Source: Spirosoma sp. (lineage in GTDB: Bacteria > Bacteroidota > Bacteroidia > Cytophagales > Spirosomataceae). From it: 64,000 nucleotides of DNA. Positions 33,705 to 42,610 of this stretch are shown here, piece after piece (position 1 is the first letter of the stretch; each line of letters starts with the position of its first letter). A program made the translations under genes and the position numbers. Under the pieces are notes generated by a model that saw only the letters and a program-made list of their open reading frames with translations, was not told the origin of the DNA and ran no database searches. Location: contig NZ_JAPLET010000025.1 in the NCBI RefSeq assembly GCF_026391055.1, positions 62,001-126,000 of the forward strand, in the 5' to 3' direction.

Positions 33705-35645
33705 TTATTTACGATCGGCCGCCTTTAGTAGGAAATCCCGGACCAGCACTTGTTGGTCGGTACCGATAAAATCGACGCCTGCTTCGCGGAGCTTTGCCCA
33801 GACGAGCGGATCTTCGGGACTCGCCCAGAATCGTAGCTTTTTCCCTTCGGCATGTACTTTACCAACCAGCTGACGTAATCGTTGAAATTCCTCAGCGGGC
33901 ATATTGCCTTTCCCGCGCCAGCTTAATTGATGTTGGTACTCATCGCTGATATACGGCATCACCGCCGGAGAATAGCCCTTTCCCAAATCATCAGGACGCC
34001 CGTCGACTGAAACCAAACGTCCTTTTGCTTTGGCAATTGACTCAACCGACCGATTACCCGACAGAACAACGGAGACAACACCCGATTTACCTTTAGCCCC
34101 CGTAGTCAGTAACGAGCGGTATCGTTGCAGCAGCTTCGTCAGTGCCTGATACGTGCTGTCGGCGTTGGTTTTGGCGTCGATCATCAGGTAAAACGGGCCT
34201 TTATACGTTGGGAACACCTGGCCGCCATTTTTCCGGATTCGCTCGGCCAGCGGTTTGAGGTACAGGTTTTCGAGCGTAGCCGCCGGATTTTTGATAGTTG
34301 GCCGGTCGTGCGCTACATACAAAGTGTCGTCGATCAGATGTACGTCGGCTTCAACACTGGTGAAGCCGTTATCCAGCGCATCCCAAAGCGGGCGCGACTG
34401 TTCGTAATCGTTATGTGCGTGGCCATTGGCAAGTGGGGCCACCCCGGCAAGCTGCTGTGGTACAATGGTTTGGGCAATAGGCTGTGTCCAGGCCGTTTCA
34501 ACATCCCCAGGCATAAAGGGGTTATACTTGGGCTTGCTGGAAATGACCTTCGCCCGAAGCAATAATAAGTCATCCGTCAGCGCATAAGTAGCGGCTGTAT
34601 CGGCAACGTCACGGAGCAATTCGGCCTGTATACTACCTTTTCTGACACCGAAAAACTGAATGCGGTACGTCACATCTGGCTCGGTTTTGACCCGCACCAC
34701 GAGCTTGCTTCCAGCCTGCGGCAATTGCTTTAGCGTAACCCCCGAGGTAGCGTAGAAACGCCCGGTCTCCATAGACTCAATTAGTGCCCTTGGTGTTAGT
34801 TCGGGCGCATCGACCATGACCCAGCTCCGGCCCGAATTGCTGAACGAAGGGCCGAAAAAGTAATAATTGTGGCTATCATCCGTACCTAGGCCGTACATCA
34901 GTGGACGAGCCTGCTGCAGGAAATGTAGGTTTATTTTATCCCACATGGCCTCGGTGCCTTCGTGGGTGCTGTCGCCGTAATTATTGACCAGATGATGCCC
35001 GTTAAAGACTTCAAAAAAGCGTTCGTACCGGAGCTGCATCAGGTCTTCGGCTTTGATGGCGTAGTAAAAGTTGGGGTGGTTGATATGCGGAAACATGGGC
35101 TGGCCCGTTTGCCGACGCTGCGCCACAACCATGTCGATGTTGTTTTGCATGACATCAGCCACGCTGTTGCCGGGCAACGGGCGAATCAGGTTCTTCACAT
35201 TGGTGACGTTCATGTGAATGGGCTTGCCCTGATAGCCGGTCGATACTTCTTCACTCTTTATGATTAGAAACTTACCCGGTTCTTCAAAATAATTCCGATA
35301 CTCATCCAGTTTTTTAAGCCGGACACTCAGCGAGTCGTTTTGTCCTTTTCGGTACGTCACCCAATCCGGCCCAAACGTGCGCAGATACCGGTCGAACGTT
35401 CGGCGTCGATCCGGCTGCCGAGGCACATTTACCCATTTATCAACGTCCTGCAAAATATTATGATCCGACAGACCAACAAACTGATAACCATTGGATTTAT
35501 ACCAGTCCATAATCATTTCGGGGTAGTCGTCGCCATCGCTCCAGAGCGAGTGGGTGTGCAGGTTGCCTTTATACCAGTGCTGCGCCTGTGTGATGGAGAC
35601 AGCCAGCAGGACTAGTACGACGCTGAAACAGGCGTTTTTCTTCAT
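33705..35645 (-). CDS. PHP-domain protein fused to an Aim6-like PI-PLC/GDPD domain
   Basis: This 646-residue exported protein has a signal peptide ending ITQAQ. The first ~360 residues are a PHP-type metallo-hydrolase: WYKGNLHTHSLWSDGDD (H-x-H metal site), VGLSDHN, and GLGTDDSHNY late in the domain. From about residue 400 a second domain begins with ANGHAHNDYEQSRPLWDALDNG, then SVEADVHLIDDTLYVAHD, PFYLMIDAKT and VDFIGTDQQ. This second domain matches the PI-PLC/GDPD superfamily, closest to the Aim6-like branch, with the H/H catalytic pair (AHND and AHD). The fusion of two phosphoester-cleaving domains is uncommon. The substrate is unknown. A candidate -7 box lies on the minus strand at 35692-35685. 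Confidence 0.8.
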   Translation of the reverse strand: MKKNACFSVVLVLLAVSITQAQHWYKGNLHTHSLWSDGDDYPEMIMDWYKSNGYQFVGLSDHNILQDVDKWVNVPRQPDRRRTFDRYLRTFGPDWVTYRKGQNDSLSVRLKKLDEYRNYFEEPGKFLIIKSEEVSTGYQGKPIHMNVTNVKNLIRPLPGNSVADVMQNNIDMVVAQRRQTGQPMFPHINHPNFYYAIKAEDLMQLRYERFFEVFNGHHLVNNYGDSTHEGTEAMWDKINLHFLQQARPLMYGLGTDDSHNYYFFGPSFSNSGRSWVMVDAPELTPRALIESMETGRFYATSGVTLKQLPQAGSKLVVRVKTEPDVTYRIQFFGVRKGSIQAELLRDVADTAATYALTDDLLLLRAKVISSKPKYNPFMPGDVETAWTQPIAQTIVPQQLAGVAPLANGHAHNDYEQSRPLWDALDNGFTSVEADVHLIDDTLYVAHDRPTIKNPAATLENLYLKPLAERIRKNGGQVFPTYKGPFYLMIDAKTNADSTYQALTKLLQRYRSLLTTGAKGKSGVVSVVLSGNRSVESIAKAKGRLVSVDGRPDDLGKGYSPAVMPYISDEYQHQLSWRGKGNMPAEEFQRLRQLVGKVHAEGKKLRFWASPEDPLVWAKLREAGVDFIGTDQQVLVRDFLLKAADRK

Positions 35646-35741
35646 GAGCGGGGTAAGGTGGGTAGGGATTTAGCCCGAATGTAGCAAAACTACCGAATGC
35701 CCCATACTTTTATGCCTTCGAACACCGATCCTTAACGTATT

Positions 35742-36539
35742 GTGCCTACTCATCAACCTGAACTCCGAACCGTTAACGTAACGCGCTACGCCAAACCCCT
35801 GCGGGAAGGCGGCTCGTTGCCCGCCCTGGTCGAGGCCGACGACGATTTCCTGTACGTACTCAAGTTTCGCGGGGCCGGTCAGGGAACCAAAGCCCTCATT
35901 GCGGAACTGGTAGCGGGTGAAATTGCCCGCGCCCTCGGCCTGCGTATTCCCGAAATCGTCTTTGCCACCCTCGATGAAGCCTTTGGCCGCACCGAGCCTG
36001 ACGAAGAAATCCAGGACCTGCTCCGCGCCAGTGAGGGACTCAATCTGGCGCTTCATTACCTGTCCGGCTCCATTACTTTCGATGCCATCGTGAACACGGT
36101 CGATGCGAAACTGGCCTCGCAGATTGTGTGGCTGGACTGCTTCATAACGAACGTTGACCGCACCGCCCGCAATACCAATATGCTGATCTGGCATAAGGAG
36201 CTCTGGCTGATCGACCACGGCGCGGCTCTTTATTTTCACCATAACTGGGACAACTGGGAAGCCCAGAGCCAGCGGCCGTTTGTGCAGGTCAAAGACCACG
36301 TACTGCTGCCCCGCGCGTCAGAATTAGCCACCGTCGACGCCGAATACCGGGCCATGCTCACGCCCGAACTATTGCGAAACATCGTCGCGCTGATTCCGGA
36401 CGATTGGCTGATAAACCCATCCGTTCTGGAATCCCCGGACGAGCAACGGGAGGTGTATGCCCGGTTTTTAGAGACCCGACTCACCTCGTCAGAAATTTTT
36501 GTCAACGCAGCCATCGAAGCCCGACATGCACTTGTTTGA
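35742..36539 (+). CDS. HipA-like kinase-fold protein
   Basis: This 265-residue protein starts at GTG 35742. Motifs place it in the HipA-like branch of the kinase-like fold: LYVLKFRGAG (the ATP-lysine strand), IARALGLRIPE, WLDCFITNVDRTARNTNMLIW (the catalytic VDR-x-x-x-N pattern) and LWLIDHGAALYFH (DHG in place of DFG). It is far shorter than full HipA toxins (about 440 residues). The next gene, DUF3037, overlaps its 3' end by 14 bases. This two-gene unit recurs in Bacteroidota, but its role is not established; no HipB-type antitoxin is next to it. Confidence 0.75.
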   Translation: MPTHQPELRTVNVTRYAKPLREGGSLPALVEADDDFLYVLKFRGAGQGTKALIAELVAGEIARALGLRIPEIVFATLDEAFGRTEPDEEIQDLLRASEGLNLALHYLSGSITFDAIVNTVDAKLASQIVWLDCFITNVDRTARNTNMLIWHKELWLIDHGAALYFHHNWDNWEAQSQRPFVQVKDHVLLPRASELATVDAEYRAMLTPELLRNIVALIPDDWLINPSVLESPDEQREVYARFLETRLTSSEIFVNAAIEARHALV

Positions 36540-36900
36540 GTATGCCGTTATCCGCGTCATGCCGCGCGTTGAACGGGAAGAATTTATAAATGTGGGCGTC
36601 ATTGTCTATTGCCGCTCGCTGGGTTTTCTGAAAACGCTGTACACGCTGAACGAAACCCGGCTGCATGCCTTATCGGCCGATCTGGACATCGACGAAGTTC
36701 GCGAACGGATTCAGGCGTTCGAAAAAATCTGTGCGGGTCGGCGGGAAGGCGGCACCATCGGCCAGCTCGGTATCGCCGAGCGTTTCCGCTGGCTTACGGC
36801 CACACGAAGCACCATCGTCCAATCGTCGCCGGTACATCCCGGCCTGTGTACCGACGCGGGCGAAACCCTGACGAAGCTGTTTGAACAGTTGGTTTTGTAG
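36526..36900 (+). CDS. DUF3037 protein
   Basis: This 124-residue protein starts at ATG 36526 (the frame opens at 36499). The start MHLFEYAVIRVMPRVEREEF, then INVGVIVYC and RLHALSADLDIDEV, is characteristic of DUF3037. It overlaps the HipA-like gene by 14 bases, implying coupled translation and a joint function. No enzymatic motif is known for the family. Confidence 0.85.
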   Translation: MHLFEYAVIRVMPRVEREEFINVGVIVYCRSLGFLKTLYTLNETRLHALSADLDIDEVRERIQAFEKICAGRREGGTIGQLGIAERFRWLTATRSTIVQSSPVHPGLCTDAGETLTKLFEQLVL

Positions 36901-36905
36901 TTTTA

Positions 36906-37001
36906 TGTACCGCGGGTCTTCAGCCCGCGCAACTGCTGGGCTTGTATTTTCAATTCTTAACTTTAGCCTAACGGCTGCGCGGGCTAAAGACCCACGGTAC
37001 A
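36906..37001. repeat. REP-like 26-bp inverted repeat
   Basis: Bases 36906-36931 and 36976-37001 are inverted copies (24 of 26 bases pair) with a 44-base loop. The arm starts TGTACCG and contains CTTCAGCCCG, which also occurs in the hairpin at 8164-8206. It separates the DUF3037 gene from the next serine hydrolase and would otherwise be read through by a false upstream extension of that gene. Confidence 0.75.
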
Positions 37002-37021
37002 AAAGCGGCACATTTAATGCC

Positions 37022-38317
37022 ATGCACCCATTCACAAAACTTTACTTCTGGCTGTTTTTAGGCGTAAGCACAACCGGCTTCGCCCAGCCACGAACCGACT
37101 CGTTTCTGAAAAACCTACTCGCTACGAACCAGCATCCTGTTTTTAAGAAAGTTATGCAGCACCCGGACGACTACCGGCTGCAAATCATCTACACAAAGAT
37201 TGACCGGGATAAAGACAATAAACCTTCGTTTACCAACTACTGCTTCCGGGTCGACAGTACCGAATATTTCAACCCGGCCTCGACGGTGAAGCTGCCACTG
37301 GCCTTACTGTCGCTGGAAAAGCTGAACAACCTCAGAAACCTGAAACTGACAAAGTTTACGGCTATGCAGTTCGACAGTTCGTATAGCGGCCAGACGAAAG
37401 AATGGACGGACAAAACGGCGCAAAGCGGGTATCCTTCCATCGCCCATCTTATCAGGAAAGCCTTTCTGGTGAGTGAAAATGACCCGTATAGCCGGATGTA
37501 TGAGTTTGTGGGGCAGGGCGAGATCAACCGGTCGCTTCATGCAAAGGGCTACCTGGACACCCGCATCACGCACCGGTTTGTCCGGATGACGGCCGAGGAG
37601 AACCGGCATACAAATGCCGTTCGGTTCATTGATGAATCGGGAAAGCTGATATACAGTCAACCGGCAGCGTACAATCAGGACCCGTTCGATTTTTCGAGAA
37701 CGGCCCGACTCGGTAAAGGCTATTACGTGAAAGACAGTCTGGTGCGTGAGCCGTTCAACTTTACCGAGCGTAATAAATTCCCGCTCGAAAGCTTTCAGCA
37801 GGTGCTGCAGTCGGTTATGTTCCCAACCTCTGTTCCGGCCAGAAAGCGATTTAATTTAACCCCTGACGATTACCGGTTTCTGCATCAATACCTGTCACAA
37901 CTTCCCGGCGAAACCAACTACCCGAAGTACGACGCCAGCCAGTATTACGATACCTATGTAAAGTTCTTTTTCATGGATAGTCTGCATCATCAGTTGCCTA
38001 AAGGGGTGCGGGTATTCAACAAAGTGGGCTGGGCCTACGGGTTTCTGACGGATGCCTCGTACGTCGTTGACTTCGCCAACAAGGTCGAATATATGCTGAC
38101 CGCCACGCTTTACACCAATAGCGACGGCATTTTGAACGACGACAAATACGACTATGAAAGCATAGGACATCCATTTCTGTATCAACTGGGCCAAACGATT
38201 TATCAATACGAGTTAACGCGTAAACGCACACACACGCCAAACCTGAAAGCCTTTGTTATGCCCTACGAAACACGACAGACGGATAGCCGACCGTTGGTGA
38301 AGGATGTTGACAATTGA
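37022..38317 (+). CDS. Class A beta-lactamase-like serine hydrolase
   Basis: This 431-residue exported protein starts at ATG 37022 with a signal peptide ending TGFAQ. The catalytic motif is S87-T-V-K90 after FNPA, followed by SENDPYSRMYEF (an SDN-like region). It lacks the usual short size of a class A lactamase and has an additional N-terminal part and C-terminal extension. It is likely a periplasmic PBP-like hydrolase of unknown substrate. The 47-residue upstream extension of the frame crosses a REP-like repeat and is rejected. Confidence 0.8.
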   Translation: MHPFTKLYFWLFLGVSTTGFAQPRTDSFLKNLLATNQHPVFKKVMQHPDDYRLQIIYTKIDRDKDNKPSFTNYCFRVDSTEYFNPASTVKLPLALLSLEKLNNLRNLKLTKFTAMQFDSSYSGQTKEWTDKTAQSGYPSIAHLIRKAFLVSENDPYSRMYEFVGQGEINRSLHAKGYLDTRITHRFVRMTAEENRHTNAVRFIDESGKLIYSQPAAYNQDPFDFSRTARLGKGYYVKDSLVREPFNFTERNKFPLESFQQVLQSVMFPTSVPARKRFNLTPDDYRFLHQYLSQLPGETNYPKYDASQYYDTYVKFFFMDSLHHQLPKGVRVFNKVGWAYGFLTDASYVVDFANKVEYMLTATLYTNSDGILNDDKYDYESIGHPFLYQLGQTIYQYELTRKRTHTPNLKAFVMPYETRQTDSRPLVKDVDN

Positions 38318-38374
38318 GAGGAGAATTGCGTTATTTAAAGCCAGTAAGCTCCTTAACCTTACCTATTTAGCTAT

Positions 38375-39718
38375 ATGACATTTCTTTCCAAACTCAGGGC
38401 AACAGTATTGCTGTTTGCCTTCACCGCCGTTTCGCTGTATGCACAGACCGGTACCAAGCAAACGCCCCCGCTACTGGCCGCGGCCAATCCTGAAACGGTA
38501 GGCTTTTCGTCAGAACGACTCAACCGCATCGACGGGCTTATTCAATCGTATATCGACAAAAAGGCATTTCCCGGCGTAACCGCTATTGTGGTGCGAAACG
38601 GTAAGATCGTTTACCACAAAGCGTTCGGCACCTCCGATCTCGATAACAATAAACCGCTGGCGAAAGATGCGATCTACCGGATTGCCTCCATGACCAAAGC
38701 CATTACGTCGCTGGCCGTTATGATGCTTCATGAAGAGGGCAAAATCATGCTCGATGACCCCATCAGCAACTACATTCCTGAATTTAGCAAGCCGGTCGTG
38801 CTCGACAAATTCAACGATAAAGACAGTACTTACACCACCATTCCGGCCAAGCGGGAAATCACCATCCGACATTTGCTCACTCACATGTCGGGGCTCAATT
38901 ACAACGTCATTGCCAGCGACCCGCACATGCGGGCCATTTATACCAAAGCCGGCATTGTGGATGCCTTCACGACCCAGAACATAAAAATTGGCGATGCCGT
39001 CAGAAAACTGGCGAAGCTCCCCCTCAATCACCAACCGGGTGAAAAATGGACGTATGGCCTGAGTATTGATGTGTTAGGCGCTTTGGTAGAGGTCGTGTCG
39101 GGGATGCCGCTGGACCAGTTTTTTCAGAAACGCATTTTCGAGCCTCTGGGCATGAAAGACACCTATTTCTACTTGCCCGATTCAAAAAGAGACCGTCTGG
39201 TAGCGTTGTACTCGGAAGGTAAAGACAAGAAGCTGGTCAAAACGGCTACCCTAAAGAGCCTGCCTACCGATCCTGATTTCCCGATTGTAGGGGCAAAAGC
39301 GTATTTCTCGGGTGGTGGCGGCTTATCAAGTACGGCCTATGACTACGCCATCTTTTTGCAAATGCTGTTGAACAACGGGGTATATAACGGCAAGCGTTTC
39401 CTCAGCCGTAAGGGCGTCGAACTATTCACCAATTCGAACCAGACCGGCACCCTTTTTCCCGATCCGAACAGCTATTTCAGTCTGGGTTTTGCCGTCACGA
39501 ACGAAAAGGGGCACACGCAGGATTTGAGCAGCGTAGGTACATTCTCCTGGGGTGGCGCTTTCAGCACCGATTACTTTGCCGATCCTAAAGAAAAACTCTG
39601 CGCCGTCCTGATGAAACAAATGTGGGGAACAAGCTACGGCGGTGAACTCGACAACAAATTCAGCCTGATGATCTATCAGGCGCTGGACGATCAGGAGGTA
39701 GTCGAACCCGGCAATTAA
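38375..39718 (+). CDS. Class C beta-lactamase-like serine hydrolase
   Basis: This 447-residue exported enzyme has a signal peptide ending LYAQ. The active-site serine is in S105-M-T-K108 (RIASMTKAITS). The tyrosine lies in TYGLSIDVLGALVE and a late FSGGGGLSSTAYDYAIF region completes the fold. It belongs to the EstB/AmpC-like family that cleaves esters or D-amino-acid amides. It is 57 bases from the preceding serine hydrolase on the same strand and probably shares its transcript; a terminator follows at 39735. Confidence 0.88.
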   Translation: MTFLSKLRATVLLFAFTAVSLYAQTGTKQTPPLLAAANPETVGFSSERLNRIDGLIQSYIDKKAFPGVTAIVVRNGKIVYHKAFGTSDLDNNKPLAKDAIYRIASMTKAITSLAVMMLHEEGKIMLDDPISNYIPEFSKPVVLDKFNDKDSTYTTIPAKREITIRHLLTHMSGLNYNVIASDPHMRAIYTKAGIVDAFTTQNIKIGDAVRKLAKLPLNHQPGEKWTYGLSIDVLGALVEVVSGMPLDQFFQKRIFEPLGMKDTYFYLPDSKRDRLVALYSEGKDKKLVKTATLKSLPTDPDFPIVGAKAYFSGGGGLSSTAYDYAIFLQMLLNNGVYNGKRFLSRKGVELFTNSNQTGTLFPDPNSYFSLGFAVTNEKGHTQDLSSVGTFSWGGAFSTDYFADPKEKLCAVLMKQMWGTSYGGELDNKFSLMIYQALDDQEVVEPGN

Positions 39719-39734
39719 CGCGATCTATTACGAA

Positions 39735-39781
39735 AAAAGCCAGCGGGCCAAGCTAATAGTTAGCTTGGCCCGCTGGCTTTT
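39735..39781. terminator. 20-bp perfect terminator hairpin
   Basis: Bases 39735-39754 pair with 39762-39781, with a T run on both strands. It separates the converging serine hydrolase and WapI-like genes. Confidence 0.9.
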
Positions 39782-39801
39782 AAACATTATCTAGTCGTTT
39801 A

Positions 39802-40242
39802 TTATCGCTCAGGATACGTTTCAACCTGTCCCGACAACTCCTGTATAGCTTCCTGTAACTGACTGCGACTCAAAACAATATCCATTTCCAGCGGAAAATC
39901 GGGGTAGTTGTGCCAAGAGGGCGTCAAGTCATGCCCTAGTTGAATCTGGAGTCTATATTTATCATCGGGCAGTGCTTTGGCGTCCATGCTTAAGCCGGGC
40001 TCTGAGAACCGAAGGGCCACATGACTGCTGGCCCTGTTCCATAACGAACGCAGTCCGATCAGCATACGCTTAACTTCCCAAGTCTGTAACGGTGCCGATT
40101 GCGTATCTGTCTTTTGTCGCCAGAAAGTCGACAGCCGACACTGGAGCCGATTACGGTCGCGCCAGCTACTTGTAGCATTACCATATCCCAGAATAGCGAA
40201 TTCAAAGGAGTCGAGTGAGTTGGAAGACGATACGAATTTCAT
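39802..40242 (-). CDS. WapI-family-like immunity protein
   Basis: This 146-residue cytoplasmic protein begins MKFVSSSNSLDSFEFAILGY and has a central TWEVKRMLIGLRSLWN helix, LRFSEPGLSM, then YRLQIQLGHDL and a C-terminal DIVLSRSQLQEAIQEL helix ending in YPER. This order matches the WapI-type immunity family that protects against polymorphic toxins. No toxin gene is adjacent, so it may be an orphan immunity gene. The match is by motif order and is moderate. Its promoter at 40282-40313 is a good consensus. Confidence 0.55.
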   Translation of the reverse strand: MKFVSSSNSLDSFEFAILGYGNATSSWRDRNRLQCRLSTFWRQKTDTQSAPLQTWEVKRMLIGLRSLWNRASSHVALRFSEPGLSMDAKALPDDKYRLQIQLGHDLTPSWHNYPDFPLEMDIVLSRSQLQEAIQELSGQVETYPER

Positions 40243-40281
40243 AGCACGTTTAGTTAGGGAGTTGACTTATTGTCTACTTAA

Positions 40282-40313
40282 CAAATATACTATATATGTT
40301 GTTTAATTATCAA
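40282..40313 (-). promoter_or_regulatory. Promoter of the WapI-like gene
   Basis: On the minus strand, TTG (40313-40311), 21 bases, and TATATTTG (40289-40282), 40 bases before the ATG at 40242. Confidence 0.6.
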
Positions 40314-40409
40314 TGCTTTAGCTAATCAGAAATTTATCCTATCCAACGGGAAAGTAGGGCATCATACTAAGTTCATAAATCACAAACACCTCGGGTTAGT
40401 CACTTTCCT

Positions 40410-40417
40410 TATCTTTG
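40410..40417 (+). promoter_or_regulatory. Promoter -7 box of the carboxynorspermidine synthase gene
   Basis: TATCTTTG is an exact -7 consensus, 37 bases before the ATG at 40454. No TTG is seen at the right spacing. Confidence 0.5.
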
Positions 40418-40453
40418 CGCCCGAAAGAATATACAAACTAATCATTCAGATAG

Positions 40454-41671
40454 ATGGCAAACGTGCTCATTATTGGAGCCGGTGGAGTTGGCAGCGTTGT
40501 GGCGCACAAATGCGCAATGAACAGCGATGTCTTCACAACGATTATGCTGGCTAGCCGCACCAAATCAAAGTGCGACCGTATTGCGGCCGAAATTCAGGAA
40601 ATGCACGGCGTAAGCATTCAGACGGCTCAGGTCGATGCCGATGTGGTATCCGAAATGGTCGAGCTTATCCGGTCGTTTAAGCCCGTACTGGTCATCAACG
40701 TGGCCCTCCCCTACCAGGACCTTCCAATTATGGATGCCTGCCTCGAAGCCGGTGTACACTATATGGACACCGCAAACTACGAACCCAAAGACGTTGCCAA
40801 GTTTGAGTATAGCTGGCAGTGGGCCTATAAAGAACGCTTTGAACAGGCGGGCTTGATGGCATTGCTGGGCTGCGGCTTCGATCCGGGCGCTACGCAGGTG
40901 TTTACGGCCTATGCCAACAAGCACTATTTCGACCGGATGGACTACCTCGACATCATCGACTGCAACGCGGGCAACCACGGCAAAGCGTTCGCCACCAACT
41001 TCAACCCGGAAATCAATATTCGCGAAATCACGCAGCCCGGCCGCTACTGGGAAAATGGCGAATGGGTCGAGATTCCGGCCATGAGCATTCACAAGCCCAT
41101 CGACTACCCCGAAATCGGCGAGCGCGAATCGTATATTCTCTATCACGAAGAATTGGAATCGCTGGTCAAGAATTTCCCGACCCTCAAGCGGGCCCGTTTC
41201 TGGATGACCTTCGGGCAGGCTTACCTGACCCACCTCGAAGTACTTCAGAACGTGGGTATGACGCGCATCGATAAAGTAAAATTCCAGGGTATGGATGTTA
41301 TTCCCCTCGAATTCCTGAAAGCCGTACTGCCCGCTCCCGATTCTCTAGGCGAAAATTACACCGGCCAAACCAGCATTGGCTGCCAGATCAAAGGCGTGAA
41401 AGATGGCGAAGATATTACCTGCTACATCTGGAACAACTGCGACCATGCTGAAACCTACCGTGAAGTGCGCGGCCAGGCCGTAAGCTATACTACGGGTGTT
41501 CCGGCCATGATCGGCGCTATGCTCATGCTGACAGGCGTCTGGATGAAACCCGGTGTCTGGAACTGCGAAGAACTCGACCCCGATCCATTTATCGAGCAGA
41601 TGAACAAGCAGGGACTCCCCGTGCAGGAGCGTGTGAACATTCCATTGCCGCACGAATATCCAGAAGCCTGA
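40454..41671 (+). CDS. Carboxynorspermidine/carboxyspermidine synthase
   Basis: This 405-residue enzyme of the saccharopine dehydrogenase-like family has the Rossmann start VLIIGAGGVGSVVAHKC and a central substrate fold (LLGCGFDPGATQVFTAYANK, HYMDTANYE). It condenses aspartate semialdehyde with a diamine using NADPH to form carboxynorspermidine or carboxyspermidine, in the alternative route to spermidine or norspermidine. The next enzyme (decarboxylase NspC) is encoded at 44146, 2.5 kb downstream on the same strand, with three other genes between. The gene is followed by a terminator at 41701. Confidence 0.9.
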   Translation: MANVLIIGAGGVGSVVAHKCAMNSDVFTTIMLASRTKSKCDRIAAEIQEMHGVSIQTAQVDADVVSEMVELIRSFKPVLVINVALPYQDLPIMDACLEAGVHYMDTANYEPKDVAKFEYSWQWAYKERFEQAGLMALLGCGFDPGATQVFTAYANKHYFDRMDYLDIIDCNAGNHGKAFATNFNPEINIREITQPGRYWENGEWVEIPAMSIHKPIDYPEIGERESYILYHEELESLVKNFPTLKRARFWMTFGQAYLTHLEVLQNVGMTRIDKVKFQGMDVIPLEFLKAVLPAPDSLGENYTGQTSIGCQIKGVKDGEDITCYIWNNCDHAETYREVRGQAVSYTTGVPAMIGAMLMLTGVWMKPGVWNCEELDPDPFIEQMNKQGLPVQERVNIPLPHEYPEA

Positions 41672-41700
41672 TCATACGCTTATAATTTCTTAAAACGAGT

Positions 41701-41730
41701 ATCCCGTTCATCGTAGATGGCGGGATTTTT
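41701..41730 (+). terminator. Terminator after the synthase gene
   Basis: ATCCCG at 41701-41706 and CGGGAT at 41721-41726 with CATC/GATG inside form a stem, followed by Ts to 41730. Confidence 0.85.
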
Positions 41731-41772
41731 CGTTATTTAGGCAATCGGCATTATCCACTTATCGTTCACCCT

Positions 41773-42549
41773 ATGAAAACCCTGCTACTAACTGCCTTAG
41801 CTCTTCTTTCGCTCACGATTACCCAGGCGCAGACCCGCGATTCAACCAAAACAAAAGCCACCCAGCAGGCTAATCCCAACGATCGGCGCAATGGGTTCGA
41901 AACCTATCAGTCTACCAACCAGATTATTGGACAGGGGCCAAATGGCATGATCAACACCATCGACCATCGCTATGAAGGACTACGTGGAACGCCTTATTTT
42001 CTGCCCGACTGGAATAAAGGGCAGATTGAGATGACCGCCGGGCAGAACTATACCAATGTGCCAATTAAGTTCAACGCTTACCAGCAACAGTTAATGCTTT
42101 TACGGACTTGGGCCGGAAGTGACTCCATCATTGTTGAGCCGAGCCTGGTAAAGCGATTCACGTTGAAAAACAACGAAGGTCAGACTTACCTCTTCGAACG
42201 GCTTCCCAATGCAAAAACCAGCGATCAGGTGATCAAGGATGGGTACTTTCTGGTGCTTTATGAAGGCAAAACCGTACTCCTCAAGCGGATAGCTAAAACG
42301 TTTAAACCCGCCGACTACAAGAACCCGTACTCGAACGATGTTCGATACGATGCTTTTCGGGATGCTTTCTCGTATTACCTGCTCAAGCCGGACCAGACAC
42401 TTACTAAAGTCAAACTCTCCGATAAGTCCATTATCGACGCCCTCGGCGATAAAAAAGATGAGTTGAAAGCCTTTGTCAAGCAGGAAAATTTGTACTTCAA
42501 GACGGATAATGACGCCATTACTCTGGTAAAAAAATACGACAGCCTGTAA
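41773..42549 (+). CDS. Secreted hypothetical protein
   Basis: This 258-residue protein has a clean signal peptide ending TQAQ at residue 20. The mature part is beta-rich, with GTPYFLPDWNKGQIEM, an RFTLKNNEGQTYLF strand and a C-terminal KKDELKAFVKQENLYFKTD segment. I do not recognise a family. Its position just before two TonB-like genes, on the same strand, suggests an envelope role. Confidence 0.6.
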   Translation: MKTLLLTALALLSLTITQAQTRDSTKTKATQQANPNDRRNGFETYQSTNQIIGQGPNGMINTIDHRYEGLRGTPYFLPDWNKGQIEMTAGQNYTNVPIKFNAYQQQLMLLRTWAGSDSIIVEPSLVKRFTLKNNEGQTYLFERLPNAKTSDQVIKDGYFLVLYEGKTVLLKRIAKTFKPADYKNPYSNDVRYDAFRDAFSYYLLKPDQTLTKVKLSDKSIIDALGDKKDELKAFVKQENLYFKTDNDAITLVKKYDSL

Positions 42550-42610
42550 GCCTTGTGTGGAATTTGGCGGGCGAAACCATCCAGGTGGTACAAACCAAAT
42601 CAGCAACGCC

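Noticed and set aside
36881-37021. 47-residue upstream extension of the class A-like hydrolase
   Set aside because: The extension runs through a REP-like inverted repeat, while the ATG at 37022 starts a clean signal peptide.
40565-41233. 222-residue frame antisense to the carboxynorspermidine synthase gene
   Set aside because: It mirrors the codon pattern of a clearly real gene and shows no family motif of its own.
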